Assembly (NCBI GenBank): GCA_031556255.1
Contig: JAVBTI010000101.1
Coordinates: 1-20,551 of the forward strand
DNA: 20,551 nucleotides
Origin: JAIRQX01 sp031556255
Lineage (GTDB): Bacteria > Chrysiogenota > Deferribacteres > Deferribacterales > JAISNW01
Direction of reading: 5' to 3'
Shown: positions 7,951 to 15,656 of the stretch, piece after piece
Layout: every line of letters starts with the position of its first letter
How positions within the stretch are numbered: the stretch's first letter is position 1
Made by a program: the position numbers and the translations under genes
The notes under the pieces: generated by a model
Databases searched by the model: none
What the model was told of the DNA's origin: nothing
Seen by the model: only the letters and a program-made list of their open reading frames with translations

Positions 7951-8582
7951 GACATTACTATCTCGTCCGCCAGCCTGCGCAGGGCAAGGGCGGCATCGTA
8001 GGGTGTTTCCGAGCGGCACAGGGCGGAAGACACCGCAAACCCGGCCAGCCCGCACCCTTTCAGCGCCGCGATGTTGTCCGCGGCGATTCCGCCTATCGCT
8101 ACGGCGGGCATGTCAAGGCGGGCGGTTATATTCTTAATCCCTTCGGGGCCGATAACCGGACGGAGATTGGTTTTCGTCGCGGTGAAAAAGGCAGGCCCCG
8201 CACCCGCGTAGTCCGCGCGGGCGGTGTTCGCCGTGACGCAGTCGTCATCATTGTTGCAGGATACGCCCACCAGCAGCTCCGGGAAATGCGCTTTCACCGC
8301 TGCGGGGGGCAGGTCGTCGGGCCCGAGGTGAACGCCGTGCGCCCCCACGGCGCGGGCGATATCGGCGTTGTTGTTTATTATGAAAAGGATATCTTTTTTG
8401 GCTGTCAGAGTTTTTATGTATCCGGCGGTGTTGTAACGGCCGAGACCGGTGGCGCTTTTATCCCGCAGTTGTATGGCGGTCACGCCTCCCTCCACCGCCT
8501 GCGCGATAAAATCGCCCAGCGGCAGGCGCAGGGTCGGGGTTTCAAGAACCAGATAAAGTTTGAGATAAGGGCTGATATTCAT
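7947..8582 (-). CDS. thiE: Thiamine-phosphate synthase
   Basis: ThiE joins the hydroxymethylpyrimidine diphosphate and thiazole phosphate moieties to form thiamine phosphate. I place the start at the ATG at 8582 (211 residues, typical length), 6 bases after GGAG. A longer frame to 8618 lacks this and adds non-homologous residues. TIM-barrel motifs are all present: LYLV, TAIQLRDK (35-42), HGVHLGPDDL (82-91), LLVGVSC, ADYAGAGPAFFTATK and PAVAIGGI. It is the first gene of the operon thiE-thiL-radical SAM. No thi-box (TPP riboswitch) is recognisable in the 262 bp upstream, which are largely repeat sequence, so TPP control is not evident. Confidence 0.95.
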   Translation of the reverse strand: MNISPYLKLYLVLETPTLRLPLGDFIAQAVEGGVTAIQLRDKSATGLGRYNTAGYIKTLTAKKDILFIINNNADIARAVGAHGVHLGPDDLPPAAVKAHFPELLVGVSCNNDDDCVTANTARADYAGAGPAFFTATKTNLRPVIGPEGIKNITARLDMPAVAIGGIAADNIAALKGCGLAGFAVSSALCRSETPYDAALALRRLADEIVMS

Positions 8583-8629
8583 CAAATCTCCGTAATTGTG
8601 GTATACCCCCTTTAGCAAAGGGACCCGTA

Positions 8630-8651
8630 ACCCCTCTCTCCAACTCTCCCC
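8630..8651 (+). repeat. 22-bp purine/pyrimidine repeat, copy 2
   Basis: This is the exact reverse complement of 1442-1463. It lies upstream of thiE (which reads leftward) and 94 bp left of the second 48-bp repeat core. Just after it, GGGGAGAG (8657-8664) can pair with the CTCTCCCC of the repeat, giving a local hairpin that copy 1 lacks. Confidence 0.6.
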
Positions 8652-8745
8652 CGCCTGGGGAGAGGAGCGCGATATAAGTTGCGGGTTGCATCATAACGCG
8701 CGGGAGATCGGCTCATCAGGCGGGATGCAATGCGAAGATATTTTT

Positions 8746-8793
8746 GAGGGGACAACCGCAGCATACTTCCTGGTATGTGAGGATTGTACCCGA
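8746..8793 (+). repeat. Interspersed repeat core, copy 2
   Basis: This is the second copy of the 48-bp core found on the minus strand at 1189-1236, with about 44 of 48 bases equal. It contains the hairpin CATAC-TTCCTG-GTATG. The copies differ inside the loop (TTCCTG against TTACTG) while both stem arms are kept. It sits between thiE and the M99 carboxypeptidase gene, upstream of thiE and just downstream of the carboxypeptidase stop codon. Confidence 0.7.
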
Positions 8794-8844
8794 AAAAATA
8801 GCACAGCAGGACGCCCGCATCACGAGCCGGGCTGATCCCGCTCC

Positions 8845-10308
8845 TTACTCAATGTCCAAATAAAAGCGTACCAGCTCTTCTCCGCCCGCGTCCACCGTCA
8901 CCGGATATGTCCTCCCCTTCCCGTCCGAGGAGTAGCGGGTGATCATATCCCCCGGATTGACTGTGAAAAGATATCCCCTGTCGTCGCCGTCGTTGGCGGT
9001 TACGCCGGGAGGCACCCAGCCGCGCAGGTTCACTGGCAGGCCGGTATCTTTTCCGTTATGTTCCAGCCGTAAAATTATAAGGCGGCTGCCGGTTTTGACG
9101 GCCAGCGATTCGTCCGGGCCAACCGGCGTTTCCTTCCCGTCCACGGTCAGATGGAAAGTGTAGTCTTTCGGTGGCTCAGACGTTACAGTGTCGGGTTTCT
9201 CCACCTGGAGCACGATTTCGGCAAACTTCGCGTTCTCTTTGCGGAATACGATTTTGGTGGAGTATGTGATGGTCAGTTCCCGCTGGAGGTCGTTCAGGTT
9301 GCCGAAGCCGAGGATATCGCAGGAGATGCCCCGCTCATAGTTGGATTCAATATGCCTGACGGAAACTATATCGTTTTTCCTGATTTTTATGACATCGCCG
9401 TCTTTCGCGGTGAGCGACTCCCCGTTGACCGTAAGGAGGGCGTGGTCAAGCACGGCGGGAGCGACGTATATGGGCGGATTTTCGGGAATGATGTCCATGA
9501 GCTTCATGAATTCGTTCACGGCGTAATTGTGGTAAAGCACTTTCAGCTCAAGGGAATTGATGTTTTTAGACGATTCCACGCCGAAGGCCGGTATGCAGTG
9601 GTTGCGCAGCGCATACCAGGTGGCGGTTTTCTGCATATCCTTGAACTGTGAGGTGGCGGCGCCCGTTTCAGTGTTGAAATAGGCCAGGCGGTGGTCCTCA
9701 TTGGTTATACGGGCGTTGATGTTGTCCAGGACGGTGGTGGCCATCCCTTTCAGATCCAGCGTTTTGTTGTCGCACCTGTATTCGTCCGCGTCCACGATGA
9801 TCGACTGGCCGAACCGCTTGGGGTTGCGCTGATCGCTGATATGTACCGGGTGATGGAAGCCCCAGCCGTCGTGCAGGTTCAGGAACATGTCCGCCTGCCG
9901 CATGAGCGACATGATTACTTTGACCACCTGCTGGTCCATGCCGGTGTTGGTGCTGTTGTCGATGAAAAGGCGGTTCATGTCGCCGTTTATGCCGCGGTTG
10001 AACAGGATTATGGATTTCAGGTTGGCGCGGGGGATGACGATCAGGTTCCCCTGTTCAAGCTGGAAACGGGCGTAAAGGTCGGCGGAGAGGAATCCTCCCG
10101 GTTCGTCCCCCTGGATTCCCCCGAGGACAAAGAGCGTGTTGCCGTCCCGCCTGCCATAAACCTTGTATACGTGGAGCTCATAGTCACTGCCTTCGAAATA
10201 TGCCTCATGTTCCGTGTACGGGCGCGCGGGAGCGGCGTATATCGCCGCCGTCAGTATGAGAACAAGGGCGAAAGCTCTTAAAACATGCTTTATCAATGTG
10301 CGCTCCAT
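8845..10308 (-). CDS. csd4: M99-family zinc carboxypeptidase, Csd4/Pgp1-like (peptidoglycan tripeptide trimming)
   Basis: The 487-residue protein has an N-terminal signal segment (VLRAFALVLILTAAIYAA), so it should work in the periplasm. GGIQGDEPGG supplies Gln66 and Glu69 and NLHDGWGF supplies His146. Gln rather than His as first zinc ligand is the hallmark of Helicobacter Csd4 (Gln46, Glu49, His128). FGVESSK gives Glu245 at the place of the Csd4 general base. NRGINGDMNRLF matches the substrate-binding region. The roughly 230 residues after the catalytic domain look like two beta-sandwich repeats, as in Csd4. Known members cut the terminal meso-diaminopimelate from peptidoglycan tripeptides and give curved or helical shape. 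The ATG overlaps the upstream L,D-carboxypeptidase gene by 16 bases, with no good Shine-Dalgarno of its own, suggesting coupled translation. Confidence 0.88.
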   Translation of the reverse strand: MERTLIKHVLRAFALVLILTAAIYAAPARPYTEHEAYFEGSDYELHVYKVYGRRDGNTLFVLGGIQGDEPGGFLSADLYARFQLEQGNLIVIPRANLKSIILFNRGINGDMNRLFIDNSTNTGMDQQVVKVIMSLMRQADMFLNLHDGWGFHHPVHISDQRNPKRFGQSIIVDADEYRCDNKTLDLKGMATTVLDNINARITNEDHRLAYFNTETGAATSQFKDMQKTATWYALRNHCIPAFGVESSKNINSLELKVLYHNYAVNEFMKLMDIIPENPPIYVAPAVLDHALLTVNGESLTAKDGDVIKIRKNDIVSVRHIESNYERGISCDILGFGNLNDLQRELTITYSTKIVFRKENAKFAEIVLQVEKPDTVTSEPPKDYTFHLTVDGKETPVGPDESLAVKTGSRLIILRLEHNGKDTGLPVNLRGWVPPGVTANDGDDRGYLFTVNPGDMITRYSSDGKGRTYPVTVDAGGEELVRFYLDIE

Positions 10309-11633
10309 TCTTCGGACTCAATTTTATAACTGCCGGGGCAGCCGGCGATGGCGAGCCTCTTTACACCACTGTCAGAGAGGCTGTCTGAAGTGTAATCCTG
10401 TAAAAATGTTATCTGGATGCGGTCTCCGCCCTGCATTTCCCAGCGGACATTTTTGATGCCGACGCTGATATTTTCAGTTTTTTCAAAGACCGATTCTTTG
10501 GTTTCCCGCCATTTGTCCAGCCCTTTGAACCGGCTGCCGTAGTATGACATATATTTGTCGATATCTTTCGACTCCCAGGCGGCCTGCCATTCCGCCAGGA
10601 AGCTCTTTATGCGCGGCTCCAGATAGGGATACACGGCTTTGGAAGCGATCTCCTCGCTGATCACCTTGTAGGAACCGTTGTCGTTCTCCAGATAAAAGCG
10701 TTTGTTGCCGAAGGTGACAGTGTTCGGCGCGCAGTAGAACTGGTCGAAATCATACACCAGCGTGTGTGAATTCTGTTTGTAGATATTTATGTTCTCGATT
10801 TCTATAGATTTTTCGGGGTAGAGCGCCATTAACTGCTTTTTCTTTTCCAGATATGCTTTGGCGGTGGCGCCGGCGTAGCTGGAATATTCAGGATGGATGT
10901 GGCTTTGGAAAGTGTCGAAGTCGCCATAAGCCCATGCGCCGATGAAACTGTCAAGCTGGCCGAGCTGTTCTTTGCGGGAGGCGGCGTACTCCTCCCCGGT
11001 CATGAATGTGGCATTGTCTATGATGACCACGGGCATGCCAACGCCCATAACCGGCTTAATCCGCTCCAAGTCACCGTTCTGTACGCCAACACACCCTTCG
11101 GTCACAGGTTTTTGGCGCTCCGGGTCAAGCCCGTGCACCCATATGCCGGAACCGGTCTTTTTCCTGATTCTGTCGATGGGGTTGGGGTAATTGAGCGGAT
11201 AGGCGCCTATGCCGTACCGGTAGGCGATCTCGCCCCACATCCTGCGCATGGTGGACTGGTCCATATAGGACACGGTGTAGTAGACGCCTTCGGGGGTGCG
11301 CTCGTCGCCGCGCAGCGCCTTGTTTCCGTCGTTGCGGCCCGTCAGCACCGAAAAATTGTCGACGACCTGCTGCGAATCTCCGTCAATCCTGAGCACATAG
11401 AGCATGTGCGGGATCTTCTCGACGACAAGCGTATAGTGCTCGTCCGCGCCGGAAGACATGACGTTGCCTATGAACGGCCGGTCATGGGAAAAAGCCGACG
11501 CCGGAGCATTCTCCGCGGCCGCCGCCTGCTCGGCGACGGTTTCGCCCGAAGCCGCCTCCGGCTGAACCTCATCCTCAGCATATACAAAACACGAAATAAT
11601 CAAAGAAAATAGAACAAGTAAAAGTCTGCGCAT
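10293..11633 (-). CDS. csd6: L,D-transpeptidase-fold (YkuD) carboxypeptidase, Csd6/Pgp2-like, with NTF2-like C-terminus
   Basis: The protein has 446 residues, a signal peptide ending near FVYAED, and a low-complexity Ala/Glu linker to about residue 50. The YkuD catalytic core covers about residues 65-206. It has WVHGLD with His167 and TEGCVGVQNGD with the nucleophile Cys181, the HG-x-TxGC pattern of L,D-transpeptidases with Val-Gly in place of the common Ile-Arg. Two similar segments follow (GQLDSFIGAWAYGDFDTFQS and IKSFLAEWQAAWESKDIDKY), typical of NTF2-like domains, the layout of Csd6/Pgp2. Those enzymes remove the terminal D-Ala from tetrapeptides, making the tripeptide that Csd4 then trims. 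The gene overlaps the csd4-like gene. I see no Shine-Dalgarno before the ATG. A TATAAT at 11637-11642 lies too close to serve a leaderless start cleanly. Confidence 0.85.
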   Translation of the reverse strand: MRRLLLVLFSLIISCFVYAEDEVQPEAASGETVAEQAAAAENAPASAFSHDRPFIGNVMSSGADEHYTLVVEKIPHMLYVLRIDGDSQQVVDNFSVLTGRNDGNKALRGDERTPEGVYYTVSYMDQSTMRRMWGEIAYRYGIGAYPLNYPNPIDRIRKKTGSGIWVHGLDPERQKPVTEGCVGVQNGDLERIKPVMGVGMPVVIIDNATFMTGEEYAASRKEQLGQLDSFIGAWAYGDFDTFQSHIHPEYSSYAGATAKAYLEKKKQLMALYPEKSIEIENINIYKQNSHTLVYDFDQFYCAPNTVTFGNKRFYLENDNGSYKVISEEIASKAVYPYLEPRIKSFLAEWQAAWESKDIDKYMSYYGSRFKGLDKWRETKESVFEKTENISVGIKNVRWEMQGGDRIQITFLQDYTSDSLSDSGVKRLAIAGCPGSYKIESEEWSAH

Positions 11634-11642
11634 TAAATTATA

Positions 11643-11690
11643 TCACCGTTCGATGTTTTTTCCGTAAAGAAAATACCTGTCTGATTTATT
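11643..11690 (-). pseudogene. Detached copy of the last 15 codons plus stop of the RNA methyltransferase gene
   Basis: Read on the minus strand, these 48 bases encode NKSDRYFLYGKNIER and a stop. The end of the adjacent gene (11881-11928) encodes NKLDRYFLYGKNIEW and a stop. The nucleotide match is close, and the differences sit mainly in codons 3, 12 and 15 and in the stop (TGA instead of TAA). The fragment has no start and is separated from the intact gene by 190 bp. It is a duplicated 3' end rather than a gene. Confidence 0.75.
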
Positions 11691-11880
11691 TTATCCGCAT
11701 ACCCTGAAAAGCGGGTATGCGGCCGCTTGCTCCGTTTCGCCTGAGTGAATCAGGCTCAACTCCGCCGCGCTTCGACGCTCCTCACTGCGTTTCGTCGCGC
11801 GGCCGGCACCTTGTGCCTCGCCCCCACCGGCTCGCCCTGCTCACCGACTCCCCGCCGGGGAGTTACGCGTAATCATGTTT
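11691..11880. repeat. Hairpin-rich 190-bp cassette between the two copies of the methyltransferase tail
   Basis: Three perfect inverted repeats lie here: a 10-bp stem at 11695-11722 (CCGCATACCC / GGGTATGCGG, 8-base loop), a 6-bp stem at 11739-11755 (GCCTGA / TCAGGC) and an 8-bp near-palindrome at 11847-11863 (ACTCCCCG / CGGGGAGT). No coding frame with a ribosome site is apparent. The first hairpin could help end the methyltransferase transcript, but it lacks a T run. The whole looks like a REP/MITE-like insertion. Confidence 0.5.
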
Positions 11881-13227
11881 TTACCATTCGATATTTTTTC
11901 CGTAAAGAAAATACCTGTCGAGTTTATTTTTATAAGTATTATCAACGATTTTGACCATGCCCACCGGGATGAGGCCGTAATAAAATACACGTCCATCATA
12001 TTCAGATGTGCGGGGAGTGTCAAATCCTTTCAGATACTCTTTTGCAACTTTATACCCGATTTCATTTTTCATCGCGGGGCGTATGTGCGCGCCGAACTCC
12101 CACGCCGCCTGGCTCGAAAGCTCCGCCGCCCGCCCATATGCCCTCGCGAACTGCATCCCCGTGCGGCGGAAATTCCCTTTCAGCGGCACGGGCGACTCCA
12201 GATACACTGTTTTGCCGACCGTATTCAGCACCGCCCCTTCGGGAAAATCAGTGAAATGTTCAGAGACGAACGCATCGTAATCAGAATATTTAGCTCCGCG
12301 GATTCCCGCAGCTTTATGATGCCGGAACGGCGCCGCGCCCCCAGCCTTTCTGAGCGCCGCCACAAAGAAGCCGTCGTAGGGTGTGAGATGTGGAAATATG
12401 CGTATAACCGCCCCGTCTATTTTTTCGTGCCCTGAAACTCCTTCGGAATATGGAGAGTTCAGGTTTATGATCTCAGCGTTTTCTCTGTTATCAAGCAGAT
12501 GCTTAACAATGAACTCATTTTCCTCCGGTGAAAATGTGCAGGTGGAGTAGACAAGGGCGCCCCCAGGCCTCAGACAGTCAAAAGCGGCGAGAATAAGGCG
12601 TTTTTGCAGGTTTGCCATTTCACTGACATATTCCATAGACCAGCGTGCGCTGATCTTTTTATTGTGAAGTATCTGATTTTCATGGCTGCACGGCGCGTCC
12701 AGCAGCACACCGTCGAAGGTGTCCGCGTAATACCGCGGCAGAAGTGTTCCGTCCTGCTGTAAAGTCTTGACATTCCACGCCCCGCACTTTTCCAGGTTGA
12801 AATGCAGCGCCTTGAGCCGCGCGGGTGAGGGTTCGTTGGCGGTAATCAGCCCTTTCCTGCATACAAGGTCGCTCAGTGCGGCGGTTTTCCCGCCGGGGGC
12901 GGCGGCCATATCCAGTATAAGGGGGCTGTCAGGCATGAACTGGGCAAGAGTCTGCGCCGGCAGCACCGACGCCGGGTTCATTATATATATCCCCCCGGTC
13001 TGGAATGATATACTGTCCGGCAGGGCATCGCAGCCGTCCGTGATCATATAGGTGTGCGGTATGCCGGGGCAGTGTTCGAAAGCGCACAGCTCCCTGATTT
13101 CGTCAAGATAGGGAATGCTCCGGGAAGCTGTGACGCGGAACGCCCTTGCGCGGCGCTTGCCCAGGGCTTCGTAGAAGGCGCTCCAGTCCGGTATGAAGGG
13201 CCGCAAATGCTCCGAGAAAGCATCCAT
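11881..13227 (-). CDS. RsmB/RsmF (NOL1/NOP2/Sun) family cytosine-C5 RNA methyltransferase
   Basis: This 448-residue enzyme uses S-adenosylmethionine to methylate C5 of cytosine in RNA, most likely 16S rRNA. DMAAAPGGKT (106-114) is the SAM-binding loop. DAPCS places Cys180, and STCTFSPEENE places the second conserved cysteine, Cys230. Both are needed in the two-cysteine mechanism. The protein lacks the NusB-like N-terminal domain of RsmB. It has a C-terminal extension of about 150 residues, as in RsmF (YebU), so RsmF is the closer match. The gene starts 3 bp after the helicase stop, with GTAAGG of the helicase end as ribosome site. Its last 15 codons are duplicated further downstream (11643-11690). 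The exact target base cannot be told from the sequence. Confidence 0.9.
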   Translation of the reverse strand: MDAFSEHLRPFIPDWSAFYEALGKRRARAFRVTASRSIPYLDEIRELCAFEHCPGIPHTYMITDGCDALPDSISFQTGGIYIMNPASVLPAQTLAQFMPDSPLILDMAAAPGGKTAALSDLVCRKGLITANEPSPARLKALHFNLEKCGAWNVKTLQQDGTLLPRYYADTFDGVLLDAPCSHENQILHNKKISARWSMEYVSEMANLQKRLILAAFDCLRPGGALVYSTCTFSPEENEFIVKHLLDNRENAEIINLNSPYSEGVSGHEKIDGAVIRIFPHLTPYDGFFVAALRKAGGAAPFRHHKAAGIRGAKYSDYDAFVSEHFTDFPEGAVLNTVGKTVYLESPVPLKGNFRRTGMQFARAYGRAAELSSQAAWEFGAHIRPAMKNEIGYKVAKEYLKGFDTPRTSEYDGRVFYYGLIPVGMVKIVDNTYKNKLDRYFLYGKNIEW

Positions 13228-13230
13228 GCC

Positions 13231-15327
13231 TTACACCGCTTTCAGGAAGCTGGCCACAAGCTTTTTGAGACCGCTTTTTCTGAAAAGAACATCCACTTTC
13301 GCGCTGCCTCCGGAACCGCTAACCTGCATAACAATCCCCTCGCCGAAAATTTCATGGCTGACAAGCTGTCCCTTGCGGAACGAGCCGTCGGAGGGGGAGA
13401 AATATTCGCTGTTTACGGCCGGTTTAGCCGGAACTTCCACGGACGGGGCCGACAGTTCTTTCAGAAAACGGGACGGCCTCATGAGCTGCCTTTTCCCGTG
13501 AAGCATACGGGATACTGTATGGCTGAAATTCAGGTATACCTTGGCGCGAGTTACACCCACGTAGCAGAGGCGGCGTTCTTCCTCAAGATCGCCGTCATCC
13601 TCCTGCGAAGATAGCGGGAATACGCCTTCCTCCAACCCGGTGAGGAAAACCGACTCGAATTCCAACCCTTTGGCGGCGTGCATGCTCATCAGGCGCACGC
13701 TGTCCGTGACCGTTTCGTCACTGGAAGTGACAAGGGTGGCCGTGGAAAGGAAATCGGTGAGGGTTCCGTCCGGAGCGGCCTCCTCAAAGGCCAGCGCGGC
13801 GTTGTAAAGCTCATATATGTTTTCAGTGCGGGATTTGGCTTCTTCCGGCTCCTCCGACTGGATAAGGTGCTCTTTATAGCCGCTCTGCTCGATCACGGCG
13901 TTCACCTTTTCGCTGACCTTTGACAGCGTGTCAAGATGGTGCATAAGGTTGCGTACCATACTCAGCCCCGCAGCCTGCCGCGAAGGGAGGGTTGGGATCA
14001 GCACCTCTATGGCGGTTATCAGATCCATGTGGCGCTCAGTTGCAAAACTGATAACCCTTTCCGCCAGGGTATCGCCGACCCCCTTGGGCGGTGTTTTAGC
14101 GGCGCGGGCGAATGATACCTCGTCAAAACGGTTGTCATAGAGGCGCAGATAGCTCAGAACGTCCTTGATCTCCCGCCGCTGGTAGAAACCCACGCCGCCT
14201 ACCACTTTGTAGGCTATTTTGCGGCGGTTGAGCGTGACCTCGAAGTTGCGGGACTGGGCGTTGGTGCGGTAAAGTATCGCTATTTCCGTGGCGGGAACCC
14301 CCTCTTTGAGGTATTTTTCGACAATGTCCGCCACCAGTTCCGCTTCGTAGCGCTCATCAAGGGCTTTATGCCCGGTGACAATCCCGGTGCGGGCTGAACA
14401 GGGTACTAAATCTTTTCCCCGCCTGGCGGAGTTGTTGCGTATCAGGCGGTTCGCCGCATCAAGAATCTCCGGCGCGCTCCGGTAGTTATTTACAAGCTTC
14501 ACCTCTGTGACACCCCTGAAATGGGTGTCGAAATAGAGAATGTTCTCCACCTCTGCGCCGCGCCAGCCGTAGATGGACTGGTCGTCGTCCCCCACGACGC
14601 AGATGTTACCGCTTTCCCCGGCGAGTTCCCGCAGGAAGGCAAACTGAATTATGTTCGTGTCCTGGTATTCGTCCACCAGAATGTATTTGCACAGCTCCCT
14701 GTAATATTCAAGGACGTCCGGATGCTGCAAAAACAGGCGCAGACTGAGACTCAGCATGTCGTCGAAGTCGATCATATTCTGCCGGCGCAGTTCGCTCTCG
14801 TAGGCCTGGAAAACCTCCCCGAATCTGTGAGTGAACTCTTCCGGCAGGCGGTTTTCCACGTAAGCTATGGTGTTTTTATAGTTGCTGATGAGGTGCAGGT
14901 AGCTTTTCGGAGAGTATTTTTTGTGGTCTATCCCGCGCTCTTTGAGAATGTCCCGGATTACGGCGAGGCGGTCATCCTGGTCCACCACGGCGAAATGCGG
15001 CCCGGCGACGGTTTTCTCGCCGAAGCGGCGGAGGATATTCAGCCCCACACTGTGAAAGGTGCCCATCCAGACATTGCGCGCCGCCGCTCCCGCAAGCTGG
15101 GTGAGGCGGGATTTCATCTCCCCGGCGGCTTTGTTGGTGAAGGTCACGGCGAGGATGTTCCGGGGAGGCACGCCGCAGACCTGTATCAGATAGGCTATGC
15201 GGTAGGTTATAACGCGCGTTTTGCCCGCGCCCGCGCCCGCAAGGACGAGGAGGGGGCCTTCGGTATGCCGCACCGCCTCCGCCTGGCTTTCATTCAACTG
15301 GGACAGGATTTTGTCTTTTTGTTCCAT
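13231..15327 (-). CDS. uvrD: UvrD/PcrA-type superfamily 1A DNA helicase
   Basis: This is a 698-residue 3'-5' helicase of nucleotide excision repair and replication restart. The motifs come in order: Q-motif LNESQAEAV, Walker A GAGAGKT (Lys36), FTNKAAGEM, Walker B VDEYQDTN, GDDDQSIYGWRGA, NNYRSAPEIL, VRLMSMHAAKGLEFESVFL and EERRLCYVGVTRAK. The C-terminal segment KGQLVSHEIFGEGIV is the Tudor-like domain that contacts RNA polymerase in PcrA/UvrD. The ATG at 15327 starts where family proteins normally start. An in-frame ATG at 15348 would add 7 residues. Neither has a clear Shine-Dalgarno sequence, so the start is uncertain. The downstream RNA methyltransferase is 3 bp away and surely cotranscribed. 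Confidence 0.95.
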   Translation of the reverse strand: MEQKDKILSQLNESQAEAVRHTEGPLLVLAGAGAGKTRVITYRIAYLIQVCGVPPRNILAVTFTNKAAGEMKSRLTQLAGAAARNVWMGTFHSVGLNILRRFGEKTVAGPHFAVVDQDDRLAVIRDILKERGIDHKKYSPKSYLHLISNYKNTIAYVENRLPEEFTHRFGEVFQAYESELRRQNMIDFDDMLSLSLRLFLQHPDVLEYYRELCKYILVDEYQDTNIIQFAFLRELAGESGNICVVGDDDQSIYGWRGAEVENILYFDTHFRGVTEVKLVNNYRSAPEILDAANRLIRNNSARRGKDLVPCSARTGIVTGHKALDERYEAELVADIVEKYLKEGVPATEIAILYRTNAQSRNFEVTLNRRKIAYKVVGGVGFYQRREIKDVLSYLRLYDNRFDEVSFARAAKTPPKGVGDTLAERVISFATERHMDLITAIEVLIPTLPSRQAAGLSMVRNLMHHLDTLSKVSEKVNAVIEQSGYKEHLIQSEEPEEAKSRTENIYELYNAALAFEEAAPDGTLTDFLSTATLVTSSDETVTDSVRLMSMHAAKGLEFESVFLTGLEEGVFPLSSQEDDGDLEEERRLCYVGVTRAKVYLNFSHTVSRMLHGKRQLMRPSRFLKELSAPSVEVPAKPAVNSEYFSPSDGSFRKGQLVSHEIFGEGIVMQVSGSGGSAKVDVLFRKSGLKKLVASFLKAV

Positions 15328-15387
15328 ATGGCAGGGTAAATATGGCATAAAGAGCGCTGTTGGTCAAGAGGGGAAGGTGTGCGCAGG

Positions 15388-15414
15388 CCGTCTAAAAAGT
15401 CCCTTTTTAGACGG
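15388..15414. repeat. Perfect 12-bp hairpin of the AAAAAGT/CTTTTT type
   Basis: CCGTCTAAAAAG and CTTTTTAGACGG pair over 12 bp around a 3-base TCC loop. It resembles an intrinsic terminator but lies upstream of both flanking genes, where no known transcript needs to end. A related centre (AAAAAGT-G-ACTTTTT) occurs at 20186-20200 in front of the tetR gene. Confidence 0.65.
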
Positions 15415-15555
15415 AAGCTAACTTCGGCGAATGAGATCCGCCTCCGGTTATTTGGATGTCACTGCGGAAAAGCGTGGTTTTCCTTCGTGGCACCGACTGA
15501 ATTTATCAAAAAATATCCTGCCCGCGCAAGTAAAAAAGTTAGGCCTCTATTTTTT

Positions 15556-15594
15556 GACGGTCTGTGTGCACATTCCGTGCGCGTTCAGACCGTC
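15556..15594. repeat. Long two-part hairpin
   Basis: GACGGTCTG and CAGACCGTC form a 9-bp perfect outer stem. Inside it TGTGCAC and GTGCGCG add 7 more pairs (two of them G-T) around an ATTCC loop, with a TT bulge. A T run precedes it and none follows on either strand, so it is not a canonical terminator. It lies about 35 bp before the -35 box of the permease promoter. Confidence 0.6.
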
Positions 15595-15628
15595 AGGCGG
15601 CATAATACGCCCTTCTTCTATTTTTTAC

Positions 15629-15656
15629 TTTACTCTTTTCTGCGGACTGTTATAAT
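15629..15656 (+). promoter_or_regulatory. Sigma70-like promoter of the permease operon
   Basis: TTTACT (15629-15634) and a perfect TATAAT (15651-15656) are 16 bp apart. Transcription would start near 15663, leaving a leader of about 40 bases with the ribosome site GGGAGA in front of the ATG at 15703. It would drive the permease, hydrolase and antiporter genes. Confidence 0.65.

Larger units (their letters stand above)
15349..15627. other. Divergent intergenic region without genes, rich in inverted repeats
   Basis: Between the helicase (leftward) and the permease (rightward) I see no coding frame with a ribosome site. The stretch holds two strong hairpins listed separately (15388-15414 and 15556-15594). 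A smaller one lies at 15466-15483 (GGAAAA / TTTTCC). The permease promoter follows at its right edge. No promoter for the helicase is evident. Confidence 0.6.

Noticed and set aside
11637..11642. TATAAT on the minus strand just before the csd6-like start codon, as a second leaderless promoter
   Set aside because: Only 3 bases separate it from the ATG, so transcription would begin inside or after the start codon, and no -35 box stands at normal spacing. It is probably chance in an AT-rich stretch.
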